Assembly: GCA_021732485.1 (NCBI GenBank)
Contig: JAKFUV010000009.1
Location: 62,001-126,000 of the forward strand
Length of the DNA: 64,000 nt
Direction: 5' to 3'
Origin: Hyphomicrobium sp.
GTDB lineage: Bacteria; Pseudomonadota; Alphaproteobacteria; Rhizobiales; Hyphomicrobiaceae
Positions 1 to 8,923 of the stretch are shown here, piece by piece. The notes beneath the pieces are model-generated. The model worked only from the letters and a program-made list of their open reading frames with translations. It had not been told where the DNA came from and searched no databases. Within the stretch, counting starts at the first letter, position 1; the number at the start of each line of letters is the position of its first letter. Position numbers and translations under genes: made by a program.

Positions 1-845
1 TGCAGCCGGGATCGCCGATCTTCGTGCGCATCTTCAAGGAAGAGTCCGAACTCGAAATCTGGAAGCAGCGCGATGACGGTCGCTTCTATCATTTCAAGAC
101 CTACCCGATCTGCAACTGGTCCGGCGACATCGGCCCGAAGCTGGCGCAAGGCGACCGGCAGGCGCCGGAGGGCTTCTACACCATCACGCCGACCCTGATG
201 AACCCGAACTCGAAGTTCTATCTGTCGTTCAACGTCGGCTATCCCAACAGCTACGATCGATCGTATGGCCGCACCGGCGACTCGGTGATGGTACACGGCA
301 AGTGCCGGTCCGCCGGCTGCTACGCCATGACCGATGCCTTGATGGAAGAGATCTACGGTTTGACGCGCGAAACACTCAAGGCAGGCCACCCCAGTTTTCC
401 GGTTCATGCTTTTCCATTCCGCATGACGGACGAGCGCATGGCGCAGCTCAAGACCCACAAATGGCATTTGTTCTGGCGCACGCTCAAGCAGGGCTATGAT
501 CACTTCGAAACGCATCGCATTCCGCCAACGGTTGCTGTGTGCGAACGGCGCTATGTCGTCAACGTGGCCGATCCAGGCCGGCTCGATGCGGCCGGTCAAT
601 GCCCGCCATTCCAGCGGCCGGTGATCGCGGCGTTCACGCCGTTGCCGGAACCGGCCAATATTACCATTGCTGACGGCACCAAATTCAAGGGCTTGGTCAG
701 CGCCGACGTGGATCCGACACTGGCCGATATTAACGCGGCGCGCTCTGGGGCAGGCGTCGGTCCGCAGGCCGCCGGCGCCACAGGCGCGACGACCACGCCG
801 GCCACTAACGGCAGCTTGCAGCCGACATCGGCGCAGGCGCAGTAA
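1..845 (+). CDS. L,D-transpeptidase (YafK/YkuD family), 5'-truncated
   Basis: This is the C-terminal part of a YafK-type murein L,D-transpeptidase-like protein, an envelope enzyme class that uses a catalytic cysteine on peptidoglycan stem peptides. The reading frame is open to the left edge, and the codons before the first GTG (24) encode residues that align with the two downstream paralogues (PIF-RIFK), so the real start lies outside the window. The catalytic signature MVHGKCRSAGCYAM contains the His-Gly and S-x-G-C elements of the fold. The C-terminal ~40 residues are Ala/Thr/Gly-rich low complexity. It is the first of three tandem paralogues on this strand. Family assignment is firm; substrate and exact reaction (cross-linking, protein anchoring or cleavage) cannot be read from sequence. 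Confidence 0.85.
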   Translation, partial: QPGSPIFVRIFKEESELEIWKQRDDGRFYHFKTYPICNWSGDIGPKLAQGDRQAPEGFYTITPTLMNPNSKFYLSFNVGYPNSYDRSYGRTGDSVMVHGKCRSAGCYAMTDALMEEIYGLTRETLKAGHPSFPVHAFPFRMTDERMAQLKTHKWHLFWRTLKQGYDHFETHRIPPTVAVCERRYVVNVADPGRLDAAGQCPPFQRPVIAAFTPLPEPANITIADGTKFKGLVSADVDPTLADINAARSGAGVGPQAAGATGATTTPATNGSLQPTSAQAQ

Positions 846-877
846 TCAACTCATCAACGCGTTCCAGAGGCCGCCTG

Positions 878-1768
878 ATGGCCGCGCATAGCGCCGTGAT
901 ACCCCGCAACAAACGCCGCCGCCGGATTATCCGCGCAGCGCTGGCCGTGTCGTTTCTCGTGGCGATCGCGGCCTTAGCTTTTTTCGCTCCGGTTTTGCGT
1001 CACCTCGGCGACAGCGGCGATGACGGTACGATCGCTTATGAGCGTGCCAAACGGCGCTGGATGGCGAGTTGGGGCATGGCGATGCCCGGCGCGCCGGATG
1101 TGACGCGCTTGTCTCAGCGCCTCGCCGAGCATGGAGTTGCGGCGGGCGCTCCGATCTTCATGCGTATTTTCAAGCGCGAGTTTGAACTCGAACTGTGGAT
1201 GCGGCGCGACGGCGTGTTTCACCGCTTCGCCATCTATCCGATTTGCCGTTGGTCAGGAACGCTCGGGCCGAAGTTACGGCAAGGCGATCACCAAACGCCC
1301 GAAGGCGTCTATACGGTCGATGCCGGCGCCCTCAATCCCAACAGCAAGTGGTATCGCTCATTCAACCTTGGCTTTCCCAACGCCTACGATGCTGCGCACG
1401 ACCGCACGGGTTCGTTCATCATGGTTCACGGCGGCTGTGCATCGGTCGGCTGCTTTGCCATGACGAACGCACAGATGTCCGAGATCTGGCAATTGGTAAC
1501 TGCGGCGCTGTCGGCAGGGCAAAAGCGCTTTCAGGTGCAAGTGATGCCGTTTCGGCTTTCGGATCAGTCGCTCGCCGCCTACGGCAATCATCCCGATATT
1601 TCGTTTTGGCGCACTCTCAAGACCGGCAGCGATCTGTTTGATCGGACCCTGCTGCCGCCGCGCGTGCGCATCTGTCAAAAATCCTATCAATTCGAGGCTG
1701 CGCAACTAGGCACGACGGGCGCTGCGGCGATCGAAGTGGCGTGCCGACGGGAGCCGGACAAAAGCTGA
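878..1768 (+). CDS. L,D-transpeptidase (YafK/YkuD family), membrane-anchored
   Basis: Second of three tandem YafK-like paralogues, 296 residues. A basic N-terminus (NKRRRR, residues 11-16) precedes a hydrophobic segment at about 19-40 that should act as signal anchor, placing the catalytic domain in the periplasm. The active-site motif is VHGGCASVGCFAMTN, with His184 and the S-x-G-C cysteine at about 192. The conserved IYPICRWSG-LGPKLRQGD core is shared with both neighbours. The ATG at 878 has an AGAGG ribosome-binding site about 8 bases upstream and lies only 32 bases after the previous stop, so the genes are probably cotranscribed. Role in peptidoglycan remodelling is inferred from family. 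Confidence 0.85.
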   Translation: MAAHSAVIPRNKRRRRIIRAALAVSFLVAIAALAFFAPVLRHLGDSGDDGTIAYERAKRRWMASWGMAMPGAPDVTRLSQRLAEHGVAAGAPIFMRIFKREFELELWMRRDGVFHRFAIYPICRWSGTLGPKLRQGDHQTPEGVYTVDAGALNPNSKWYRSFNLGFPNAYDAAHDRTGSFIMVHGGCASVGCFAMTNAQMSEIWQLVTAALSAGQKRFQVQVMPFRLSDQSLAAYGNHPDISFWRTLKTGSDLFDRTLLPPRVRICQKSYQFEAAQLGTTGAAAIEVACRREPDKS

Positions 1769-1899
1769 GCCCCGCAGCATCGAAACAGCTTTGCAGTGTC
1801 GGCAAAATGACACTTCAAATCCTGAGCTTACGAGGTATGTTGCGTCACGCACGGTTGGCGTGCATTCGAGTCAATCAACGGACGAACGACGGATCGATT

Positions 1900-3006
1900 G
1901 TGCGCAAACTGGTCAAATTCGCAACGGCCGTATTGACGTTGGTGATCGCGTCATCGGCCGCCGTGCCGGTGGCGAGCGCGCTCTCCATCGAGCTCAAGGA
2001 TGTCGCAGCCGACCGTGTCGAGCGTCAGCGCGCGGCCGCTGCCGGAGCCTTGCCGCTGCCGAACACGCCCAATGTTGCAATCCTCGACGAGCGCATGCGC
2101 AAGACCGGCGTGACGCTCGCCGCACCAATGCTGATCCGCATTTTCAAGGCAGAATCGGAATTGGAAATTTGGAAAGAGCGTGACGGCGCGTATGTGCTGT
2201 TTGCGACCTATCCCATCTGCCACTGGTCCGGATCGATCGGGCCGAAGTTGCGGCAAGGTGACAAACAGGCGCCTGAGGGCTTTTACACGCTGACGCGGGA
2301 GCAAATCCGCCACGTTGGCCGCTGGCCGAAGTCGCTCGATCTTGGCTTCCCCAACGTCTTCGATCAGTCGCTGGCCCGGACCGGGTCTTTCATTCTCATT
2401 CACGGCGGCTGTTCGTCGGTCGGCTGTTTCGCCATGACCAATCCGGTGATGGAAGAGATTCACCTCCTGACGTCGGCGGCCATCGACGCCGGCCAAGAGC
2501 ATGTGCCCGTGCATGTGTTTCCGTTCCGCATGACGATCATGAAAATGGCCGAGCAGGCACTGTCGCCGTGGTCGACGTATTGGGCCAATCTCAAGCAGGG
2601 ATACGACGCGTTCGAAACCTCGAAGCGGCCACCTGCGGTGAGCGTGTGCGATGGGCGTTACAGCTTTGAGGCAGCAGTTGAGGGGCGCACTACGACGGGT
2701 CCGTTGCAGGCCTGCGCTACAACACTGTCGGCGATCCGCGAACAGGAACAGTGGTTGCGCAGTGTGCCATCTCCGGCAGCATCGCCGCTGCGCATTGATC
2801 CACAATTGGGCCGATCATCGAGCTTGCGCGGCCGTGCGGGCGCTGTGGCGTTGGTGCGCAACGGCCGGACCGTGCGCTGCGCGCTGGCACGGCCCAGTTG
2901 CCGAAAGTTCGCCGCGCTGAAAACGCAGGTCGTGTCACTGCGGCGGACGCTGGCGTCGACCTCGCCAGACCGATCGAACAGCCGACGCAGTCAGCCGCGC
3001 AGTTAG
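1900..3006 (+). CDS. L,D-transpeptidase (YafK/YkuD family), exported
   Basis: Third tandem YafK-like paralogue. The frame is open from 1741, overlapping the previous gene, but the only start that gives a normal signal peptide is the GTG at 1900 (VRKLVKFATAVLTLV... ending in an ASA-type site), so I choose a 368-residue product. The catalytic motif is ILIHGGCSSVGCFAMTN; the conserved YPICHWSGSIGPKLRQGDKQ core is present. After the catalytic domain there is a ~90-residue Arg/Ser-rich tail not shared with the other two copies, of unknown role and possibly envelope-binding. Start choice is moderately sure; family assignment is firm. Confidence 0.8.
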   Translation: MRKLVKFATAVLTLVIASSAAVPVASALSIELKDVAADRVERQRAAAAGALPLPNTPNVAILDERMRKTGVTLAAPMLIRIFKAESELEIWKERDGAYVLFATYPICHWSGSIGPKLRQGDKQAPEGFYTLTREQIRHVGRWPKSLDLGFPNVFDQSLARTGSFILIHGGCSSVGCFAMTNPVMEEIHLLTSAAIDAGQEHVPVHVFPFRMTIMKMAEQALSPWSTYWANLKQGYDAFETSKRPPAVSVCDGRYSFEAAVEGRTTTGPLQACATTLSAIREQEQWLRSVPSPAASPLRIDPQLGRSSSLRGRAGAVALVRNGRTVRCALARPSCRKFAALKTQVVSLRRTLASTSPDRSNSRRSQPRS

Positions 3007-3101
3007 GTGTCACACGCGTAACTCAAAACGTGCCGCATCGATGGCTGCGGCGATCGACGCAGACCAGCCCTTCAATCCTTTTAAAACATGAGATGATACC
3101 C

Positions 3102-3677
3102 ATGGCGAGCGAGCCGAACGCAACACAAGGTATGGCCCGCGGCGGCCAGCACATCGAAAATTTTCTGGAGCGGGCGCTGTTCGCTTCGCGCTGGCTGCTC
3201 GCCCCGTTTTATGCCGGGTTGGCGATTTCGCTCGTCATTCTGCTCATCAAGTTCATGATCGAACTCGGCCATATGGCGATGACGGCCTTCACGTCGACGG
3301 AGTCCGAAGTTATTCTCGGCATTCTGACGCTGGTCGATTTGGCGCTCACCGGATCGCTGCTGATCATCGTGATTTTTTCGGGCTACGAGAATTTCGTCTC
3401 AAAGATCGATCACTCAAATCATAAGGATTGGCCGGAGTGGATGGGCACCATCGATTTCAGCGGTTTGAAGCTCAAACTGCTGTCCTCGATCGTTGCCATT
3501 TCGGCGGTTCAGTTGCTCAAACAATTCATGGCCATCAAGTCGATAACGCCGGAATCTGAGCGCGTGCTGTATTGGCTGGTCGTCATTCACGTCGTGTTCG
3601 TCGTCTCCAGCGTGCTGCTGGCGCTCTCAGATAAAATTTCGGGCTATGGGGATAGCAAGTCGTCCGGCGGGCATTAG
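3102..3677 (+). CDS. YqhA/UPF0114 family inner-membrane protein
   Basis: A 191-residue integral membrane protein of the YqhA (UPF0114) family. It has an amphipathic N-terminus (NFLERALFASRWLLAPFYAG), then hydrophobic segments at roughly residues 28-48, 65-87, 120-140 and 155-175. The family has no firmly assigned reaction. An upstream in-frame ATG at 3093 is possible, but 3102 (MASEPNAT) gives a length close to family members; neither has a strong ribosome-binding site. The gene ends 4 bases inside the convergent nitrilase gene, so the two stop regions overlap and there is no room for a separate terminator. Confidence 0.75.
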   Translation: MASEPNATQGMARGGQHIENFLERALFASRWLLAPFYAGLAISLVILLIKFMIELGHMAMTAFTSTESEVILGILTLVDLALTGSLLIIVIFSGYENFVSKIDHSNHKDWPEWMGTIDFSGLKLKLLSSIVAISAVQLLKQFMAIKSITPESERVLYWLVVIHVVFVVSSVLLALSDKISGYGDSKSSGGH

Positions 3678-4543
3678 AGCCTGTCCGGCGGCAAAGGCCC
3701 GCCAGTGACCACATCGAAAGCCTGGTCATGCGTGAGCGAAGGGATACGCCGCCGGACGTCATCGAGCATCGCGCCATCGATGTCGGCAACGATCACGCCT
3801 GGACTTTGCCCCGCTTCGGCGAGGATCTGGCCCCACGGTGAAATGATGAGGCTATGGCCATAGGTTTCGCGGCCGTTTTCATGCCGCCCGCCCTGCGCCG
3901 CAGCAAAGACGAACGATTGCGACTCAATGGCACGTGCCTTCAGCAACGTGTGCCAGTGGGCTTCGCCAGTGACTCGCGTGAACGCAGCCGGCACGGCAAT
4001 AAAGCGCGCGCCAGATTTGGCGAGCGCCCGATGCAGAGCCGGAAAGCGCAGATCGTAGCAGATCGTCAACCCGAGCGCGCCCCAGGGCAGCGGCGCGACA
4101 ACCGCGACGTTCCCCGGCCGATAACTTTCGCTTTCGCGATAGACATCGCCGTTGCCGAGGTCGACGTCGAACATATGGATTTTATCGTAGCGGGCGGCGA
4201 TGCGGCCATCGGGTGCGATCAAATAGGATCGATTGGCGAGCCGGCCCTCATCGAGCTTGATGCCGATTGAGCCGATATGCAGCCAAATCGCGTGGCGGCG
4301 TGCAGCCTCTGTGAAGTGCGCCAGCGCTGAATGGTGCGTTTCCGGTTCGGCCGTCGCCATTAGGCGGGCGCGGTCAAGCTCCATCAGCGTCGTCACTTCG
4401 GGTGTCTGGATATAATCGGCGCCTTGCTCGGCGGCATCCGCGATCAGCGCCAGCGCATCACGCACATTGCGATCGACATCACGGCCCGAGCACATCTGGA
4501 CGAGGCCGGCGCGAAACGTTTTAGCCTGCGGTTCAGGGGTCAT
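3674..4543 (-). CDS. carbon-nitrogen hydrolase (Nit/nitrilase superfamily)
   Basis: A 289-residue Nit-type omega-amidase/nitrilase-superfamily hydrolase. The catalytic triad is visible: Glu49 in QTPEVT, Lys121 in YDKIHMFD and Cys162 in TICYDLRFP. It belongs to the Nit1/Nit2-like branch, whose members hydrolyse amides such as deaminated glutathione or alpha-ketoglutaramate; the substrate here is inferred only. It is the last gene of a minus-strand run comF-grxC-nit, 24 bases after grxC, and the pairing with glutaredoxin fits a role in repairing deaminated glutathione. It converges on and overlaps the YqhA-like gene. Confidence 0.85.
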   Translation of the reverse strand: MTPEPQAKTFRAGLVQMCSGRDVDRNVRDALALIADAAEQGADYIQTPEVTTLMELDRARLMATAEPETHHSALAHFTEAARRHAIWLHIGSIGIKLDEGRLANRSYLIAPDGRIAARYDKIHMFDVDLGNGDVYRESESYRPGNVAVVAPLPWGALGLTICYDLRFPALHRALAKSGARFIAVPAAFTRVTGEAHWHTLLKARAIESQSFVFAAAQGGRHENGRETYGHSLIISPWGQILAEAGQSPGVIVADIDGAMLDDVRRRIPSLTHDQAFDVVTGGPLPPDRL

Positions 4544-4567
4544 GATATTTGGCTAAGCGCGTTGCGC

Positions 4568-4825
4568 TCACTGCGCCAGCAGTGAATCGAGTTTGCCGGA
4601 ACGGTCGAGCGCCAGCAGATCATCACAGCCGCCGACATGCGTATCACCGATCCAAATTTGTGGCACCGTCGAGCGGCCACCAGCGCGGCTCATGACGTCA
4701 GCCCTGAGGTCGTTACGGCCGGTCAGATCTATCTCCTCGAACGTCGCACCTTTGCGACGCAGAAGGTCCTTCGCCATATGGCAATAACAGCAATGGTCAG
4801 CAGTGTAGACTTTGACGGGCGGCAT
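4568..4825 (-). CDS. grxC: glutaredoxin 3
   Basis: A small cytoplasmic dithiol glutaredoxin of 85 residues, reducing protein disulfides and glutathione mixed disulfides. The redox motif is C-C-Y-C (Cys12 to Cys15) after VKVYTADH, followed by the glutathione-binding TVPQIWIG segment (cis-Pro loop) and the GGCDDL motif. The reading frame extends upstream to 4870, but the ATG at 4825 (MPPVKVYT) gives the standard family length, so I prefer it. It sits between comF and the Nit-type hydrolase gene, an arrangement common in Hyphomicrobiales. Confidence 0.9.
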   Translation of the reverse strand: MPPVKVYTADHCCYCHMAKDLLRRKGATFEEIDLTGRNDLRADVMSRAGGRSTVPQIWIGDTHVGGCDDLLALDRSGKLDSLLAQ

Positions 4826-4965
4826 GGCCGTTGCGCACCTTCCAGTGAGTTCGCGAAACGCTATCAGCAACTTAAAGAATCGCGCGAAAAATGCAACTTT
4901 TGCATGACGTTTTGCGCCGCTGTGCCGCGAGTGGCCGCTTCACGAGTGCGCCGGCCAATCGCCGG

Positions 4966-5817
4966 TCAGCCATGCGGATCGCAGACCAGCGCCAAGCAGA
5001 GTACATCGACACGATTTGCTCCGGCCCGTTTCAGGGCCTTTGCCGCGGCGGAGACCGTCGCCCCGGTAGTGATGACGTCGTCGATCAGAACAATATTACG
5101 TCCCGTCAAACGGCGGGCGGCGCGGGTCGGCACGGTGAACGCTCCAGCGACATTGCGGCGGCGTTGCTCGCGCGACAATCCGACTTGGCGGGCGGTGGCA
5201 CGAGAGCGGCGCAGCGCGAACGTCCAGACCGGAACGTTGCATTGGTGCGATACGGCGTGAGCGAGAATTTGCGCTTGATTAAACCGCCGTGCAACCAAAC
5301 GAAATCGCCCAAGCGGAACCGGCACGATGGCGTCAGCGCCGGCTAGAACATCGCGTCCTGCGTCGCCGAGCCAGCGCCCGAACAGGCGCCGACAATTCGG
5401 ATTGTCCTGATACTTCAGATCGTGAACCAAATCGCGCATCAATCCCTCGAAGCGGGCGACCGCGCGGGCCCGCTCATAGACGGGCGGGTCGGCAATGGCG
5501 AGCGCTGAAACCAGCGGCTGAGCGTCACCGCATTCGTCGGGGACCGATCCATACGGCAGTGGTAAACCCAAGCGATCGCAAAGCGGCTGGCGAATGAAAT
5601 CGATACGCCGCCAGCATGATGGGCATAGCGCGTCATGACCGAGAATGCGGATTTCACAGGCGAGGCACAGAGGCGGCAGCATGACATCCAGAAACGTGCG
5701 ACCAAAGCTGCGAAATCGCGCTCCGGCACCTGCAAGCCGGCTGGCCATGACGGTTTCATCCGCCTGCACGTCGCGGGCCGCGTCGTAGCCGTTTGGATCA
5801 CCGGTCGCTGTCGCCAT
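4966..5817 (-). CDS. comF: ComF family protein (phosphoribosyltransferase-like)
   Basis: A 283-residue ComF-family protein. An N-terminal zinc-binding knuckle (Cys51, Cys54, Cys65, Cys68) is followed by a phosphoribosyltransferase-fold domain with the PRPP-binding loop VLIDDVITTGAT (Asp246-Asp247, Thr250-Gly252). In naturally transformable bacteria ComF acts in DNA uptake or processing; in alphaproteobacteria its role is not established. It is the first gene of the comF-grxC-nit run and is divergent from the methyltransferase gene at 5902, with 84 bases between them holding both promoters. Confidence 0.85.
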   Translation of the reverse strand: MATATGDPNGYDAARDVQADETVMASRLAGAGARFRSFGRTFLDVMLPPLCLACEIRILGHDALCPSCWRRIDFIRQPLCDRLGLPLPYGSVPDECGDAQPLVSALAIADPPVYERARAVARFEGLMRDLVHDLKYQDNPNCRRLFGRWLGDAGRDVLAGADAIVPVPLGRFRLVARRFNQAQILAHAVSHQCNVPVWTFALRRSRATARQVGLSREQRRRNVAGAFTVPTRAARRLTGRNIVLIDDVITTGATVSAAAKALKRAGANRVDVLCLALVCDPHG

Positions 5818-5901
5818 TGTCGAAGCCTAGCCGATTGCGCTATCGCGTGCGAGAGGCCGCGTTTTTGCAAAGCCACGACCGGCACGTGACTAGGAGACCG
5901 A

Positions 5902-6807
5902 ATGGCCATCGCGCCAATGATATTCGATCGTCGCGTGCTGCGACTTCGCCGCGCTCGTCATGCCGCAACCGCCATGGCGCACGACTTTCTGTTGCAGCGG
6001 GTGGCGGACGATTTCGCCGACCGCTTGTCTGTCGTGCGCCGCGCGTTTGCGCACGGTGCGAGCGTTGGCTCGTACCACGGCGTCATTTCGCGACGGCTTC
6101 GCGGGCGCGAGAATATCGGCACACTGGCCGACGTTGAAAGCACTGAAAATCTGCTGGCTCTGTGCGACGGCCCACGGCTCGCCGCCGAAGATGATGCACT
6201 CCCGTTCGCGACAGAAACGCTCGATCTGATCGTCTCGGGCCTATCGCTGCACCTGATCAACGATGTGCCGGGCGCGCTCGTGCAAATGCGCCGTGCATTG
6301 AAGCCTGACGGCTTGCTGCTGGCCGCTCTACTCGGTGGTGAAACCTTAAAAGAACTGCGCGAGGCGTGGGTGCTCGCCGAAGACGAGGTGATGGGCGGGG
6401 CTTCGCCGCGTGTCGCACCGTTCGCCGATCTGCGCGATCTCGGCGGGTTGTTACAGCGCGCCGGGTTTGCGTTGCCCGTTGCCGATAGTGATGTGGTGGT
6501 CGTGCGCTATGCGTCGGCCTTGGCTTTGATGCAAGACCTGCGATCCATGGGCGCGAGTAACATGCTCATCGAGCGCCGTCGCGTGCCGGTATCGCGGCGC
6601 TTGCTGATGCGGGCCGCTGAAATTTATGCGGAGCGATTTGCCGATGCCGACGGCCGCATCCCAGCGACATTCGAGATCGTAACCCTGACGGCGTGGGTTC
6701 CCCATGAAAGCCAGCAAAAGCCGCTCGCACCCGGCTCAGCAACGATGCGCTTGGCTGATGCGCTCGGCGTGCCGGAACAGCCGGCCGGCGAAAAGCCCGG
6801 TCCATAA
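5902..6807 (+). CDS. SAM-dependent methyltransferase (NDUFAF5/BioC-like)
   Basis: A 301-residue class I methyltransferase most like the alphaproteobacterial relatives of mitochondrial NDUFAF5, which acts on a complex I subunit. The N-terminus IFDRRVLRLRRARHA is characteristic of that group. Later segments include DALPFATETLDLIVSGLSLH (motif II region) and HLINDVPGALVQMRRALKPDGLLLAALLGG. The classic glycine-rich motif I appears diverged. The ATG at 5902 follows TAGGAGACCGA, a good ribosome-binding site. Although distantly related to BioC, its context with comF-grxC-nit rather than the bio operon argues against malonyl-ACP methylation. Substrate is inference. Confidence 0.75.
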   Translation: MAIAPMIFDRRVLRLRRARHAATAMAHDFLLQRVADDFADRLSVVRRAFAHGASVGSYHGVISRRLRGRENIGTLADVESTENLLALCDGPRLAAEDDALPFATETLDLIVSGLSLHLINDVPGALVQMRRALKPDGLLLAALLGGETLKELREAWVLAEDEVMGGASPRVAPFADLRDLGGLLQRAGFALPVADSDVVVVRYASALALMQDLRSMGASNMLIERRRVPVSRRLLMRAAEIYAERFADADGRIPATFEIVTLTAWVPHESQQKPLAPGSATMRLADALGVPEQPAGEKPGP

Positions 6808-6841
6808 AGTTCGCCAGTAAAGTCGTCGACTCATTCGTCCG

Positions 6842-8833
6842 CTAGTTTGGATGTCCATCGACGCGGAACTGCATCATGAAATACGGCGGCAGGCAGGCAC
6901 CGCTATTGGCGTCGGCGGTTGCAATACAAATGTAATCGTCACGGCACGGCATGCTCTTGTCGCACTCGCGCAAGCCGACCAGATCAGTGTGGGCTTCGCC
7001 AAAACAGCTCTTGAAGTTTTTTGACGTGGCTAAACACAAATTGAATGCCGTCCCCGCCGTGCGCGCGCAGACGGTCGATGATGGCACGGGTGGGTCGCAG
7101 CGCTTTTGATAAACCATGCCACCGAAAAATCCGCCCGTCTGCGGCGCGGCTTTCTGTTTGGCGACGTCGATGCGCACGAGCGGCGGTTTGAGAGCAGCGC
7201 CGGGTGGTGGCGTCATCCTGACGTAGCGATCATCGCGGAAGCTCTGCGATCTGATCTGTCCATATTCCACCGCGTCGCCCGTGCGCAAGTCGCCTTTCGA
7301 CATGCAGACGCCGTGACCCGGATCGGCAGGGTTATCGTGCGGCTTGACACACACGAGTCCCGCCGCGCACGTCCAGCGACGGAAACTTGCGTCGTTGTTG
7401 GCGTTTGCGTAGCACGCCGCGCCCCAGCCATTGAAGAACCCGGTGCCAATGATGTTCATGGTCGGGTTTGGGTCGCGGTCGCGCGTCAAAGCGAGACTGG
7501 GGCGGATCGAAAACCCGCGCGCGTAATCCGGTTGCTTGCCGCGCGCCAAGGCGTCGAGCACGCGGCGGCGGCGCGGCGCTTCACCGTAAAAATGCGCCGA
7601 TGCCGGAACGAAAATCGCGTTCTCGGCGAGATGGAGGCGGCTCGCGGCCGTATCCGCACCCATGAAGTGAAAGCCGCCGATGGCCCGCGACTGGTGGCAT
7701 CCAACGCACGTGATATCGTTCAAGCGGGTTTGAAAGCCGGCGGGCGAGAGAATGTTTTTCAGTGGCCGGTCCCGTGACGTCGCCCGGCTGATGATGGCGG
7801 GCAGTTCGTTATCGCCGATCAAGCCGAAGAATGGCCGATTGCCCGACCGGGCCGCACCACCTGGCGCGATCGATGTTCCGGCGATGGCGAGATAATCGCG
7901 CGGGATCAGCAGCGTGCCATCATCCAATGCGCGCACATTGTCGGGCGTGAACAGCCAGGACTTGAAGCGCGCCAGCAATTGCGGATCTTCGAGCAGGCGC
8001 TCACGGTCGATCATGTTTTCCATGGCCGTCACTTGGAAGCGGCGGCTGGCGGCCGACCAGTCGAAAACTTTCAGCGCATATTCGGCATGGCCTCCGAATT
8101 CTGAAATGCTGGCGGACGGACGCCGGAGAATTTGTAGATTGGTTTCGATGCGGTCGATGGTGGCTGGTGACACGAGCGACAGCGGTCCGTTGTCGGACAT
8201 CAGATATTGCGCCAGCCGGTCACGGGTCAACGTCGTCTGACCAGCGCTCACCCATCGCTGCGCGATCTCGCGGCACGTCAGGTCAGACTGATCCAGCTTG
8301 GCTTTGAAGACCAGATTGAAGGTCATGGGCAGGCGCGATCGCGCAGGGCCATTCACCGTATCGCGCGCGTACTGCAGCCGATAAATCATTCGGACTTCGC
8401 CGCACGTCGCCGCCTGCTTATAGGCGCGGTCGAGGCGCTGCACGATGCCGACCAGGGCGAAGCGGGCATCAGCCGCGCTGAGATAGGATTGGTCGAACAG
8501 CCGTTTGTGATCGAACAGCATACCGACGCCAGAGCCCGGATTGGCCGTTCGTGTCGCCAGTATTTCGCGCTTCACAGCCGAGAACACCGGCTCCATCGCC
8601 GGCATCCGCGATAACACGTCATTGTTTTGCGGTGTGACGCGGCGATCGAAGCGCCAGTCGTTGGCGAGCAGCGCTGTCAGGCTGAAGCTTCGTTTTTCAA
8701 GTCGCTCAAGAACATCAGGATCGGTGATGGCAAGCCCGCGTTGGAGTTTGAGGTCTGCGGCTGCGAGCGCCGAACACGTCGCTACGAGGGCGACCCAACC
8801 GATCACCAGCCGACATAGTCCGCTCCGCATCAC
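6842..8833 (-). CDS. exported protein of unknown function with single CXXCH haem-c motif
   Basis: A 663-residue protein I do not recognise. It starts with a signal peptide (LVIGWVALVATCSALAAA, cleavage near residue 26), so it is periplasmic or exported. One CVGCHQS motif at residues 376-382 could bind a c-type haem. It is flanked by segments reminiscent of cytochrome-type or lipid-associated secreted proteins, but no further CXXCH is present. The C-terminal third is rich in cysteines (pairs around CAAGLVC, CVKP, CARTAG, CLATS, CFGE, CDKSMPC, CIAT), implying several disulfides. It converges with the methyltransferase gene and is followed upstream by mutT on the same strand. An enzymatic function cannot be stated. 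Confidence 0.7.
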   Translation of the reverse strand: MMRSGLCRLVIGWVALVATCSALAAADLKLQRGLAITDPDVLERLEKRSFSLTALLANDWRFDRRVTPQNNDVLSRMPAMEPVFSAVKREILATRTANPGSGVGMLFDHKRLFDQSYLSAADARFALVGIVQRLDRAYKQAATCGEVRMIYRLQYARDTVNGPARSRLPMTFNLVFKAKLDQSDLTCREIAQRWVSAGQTTLTRDRLAQYLMSDNGPLSLVSPATIDRIETNLQILRRPSASISEFGGHAEYALKVFDWSAASRRFQVTAMENMIDRERLLEDPQLLARFKSWLFTPDNVRALDDGTLLIPRDYLAIAGTSIAPGGAARSGNRPFFGLIGDNELPAIISRATSRDRPLKNILSPAGFQTRLNDITCVGCHQSRAIGGFHFMGADTAASRLHLAENAIFVPASAHFYGEAPRRRRVLDALARGKQPDYARGFSIRPSLALTRDRDPNPTMNIIGTGFFNGWGAACYANANNDASFRRWTCAAGLVCVKPHDNPADPGHGVCMSKGDLRTGDAVEYGQIRSQSFRDDRYVRMTPPPGAALKPPLVRIDVAKQKAAPQTGGFFGGMVYQKRCDPPVPSSTVCARTAGTAFNLCLATSKNFKSCFGEAHTDLVGLRECDKSMPCRDDYICIATADANSGACLPPYFMMQFRVDGHPN

Positions 8834-8923
8834 GTGCCCCGTACTGCCCCACCGCTTTAATCGACAATGAGCGAAGCATAAGTCGTTCGGGCCGGCCAGT
8901 GTAAATCTGGCACTTACAAAGCG

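Noticed and set aside
1951..2805. 284-codon frame antisense to the third YafK-like gene
   Set aside because: Shadow of a gene with clear catalytic motifs; the translation is Arg/His-rich with no domain.
7106..7777. 223-codon frame antisense to the CXXCH protein
   Set aside because: Arg/Ala-rich composition typical of a shadow, no start context, and the opposite strand encodes a signal peptide and ordered motifs.
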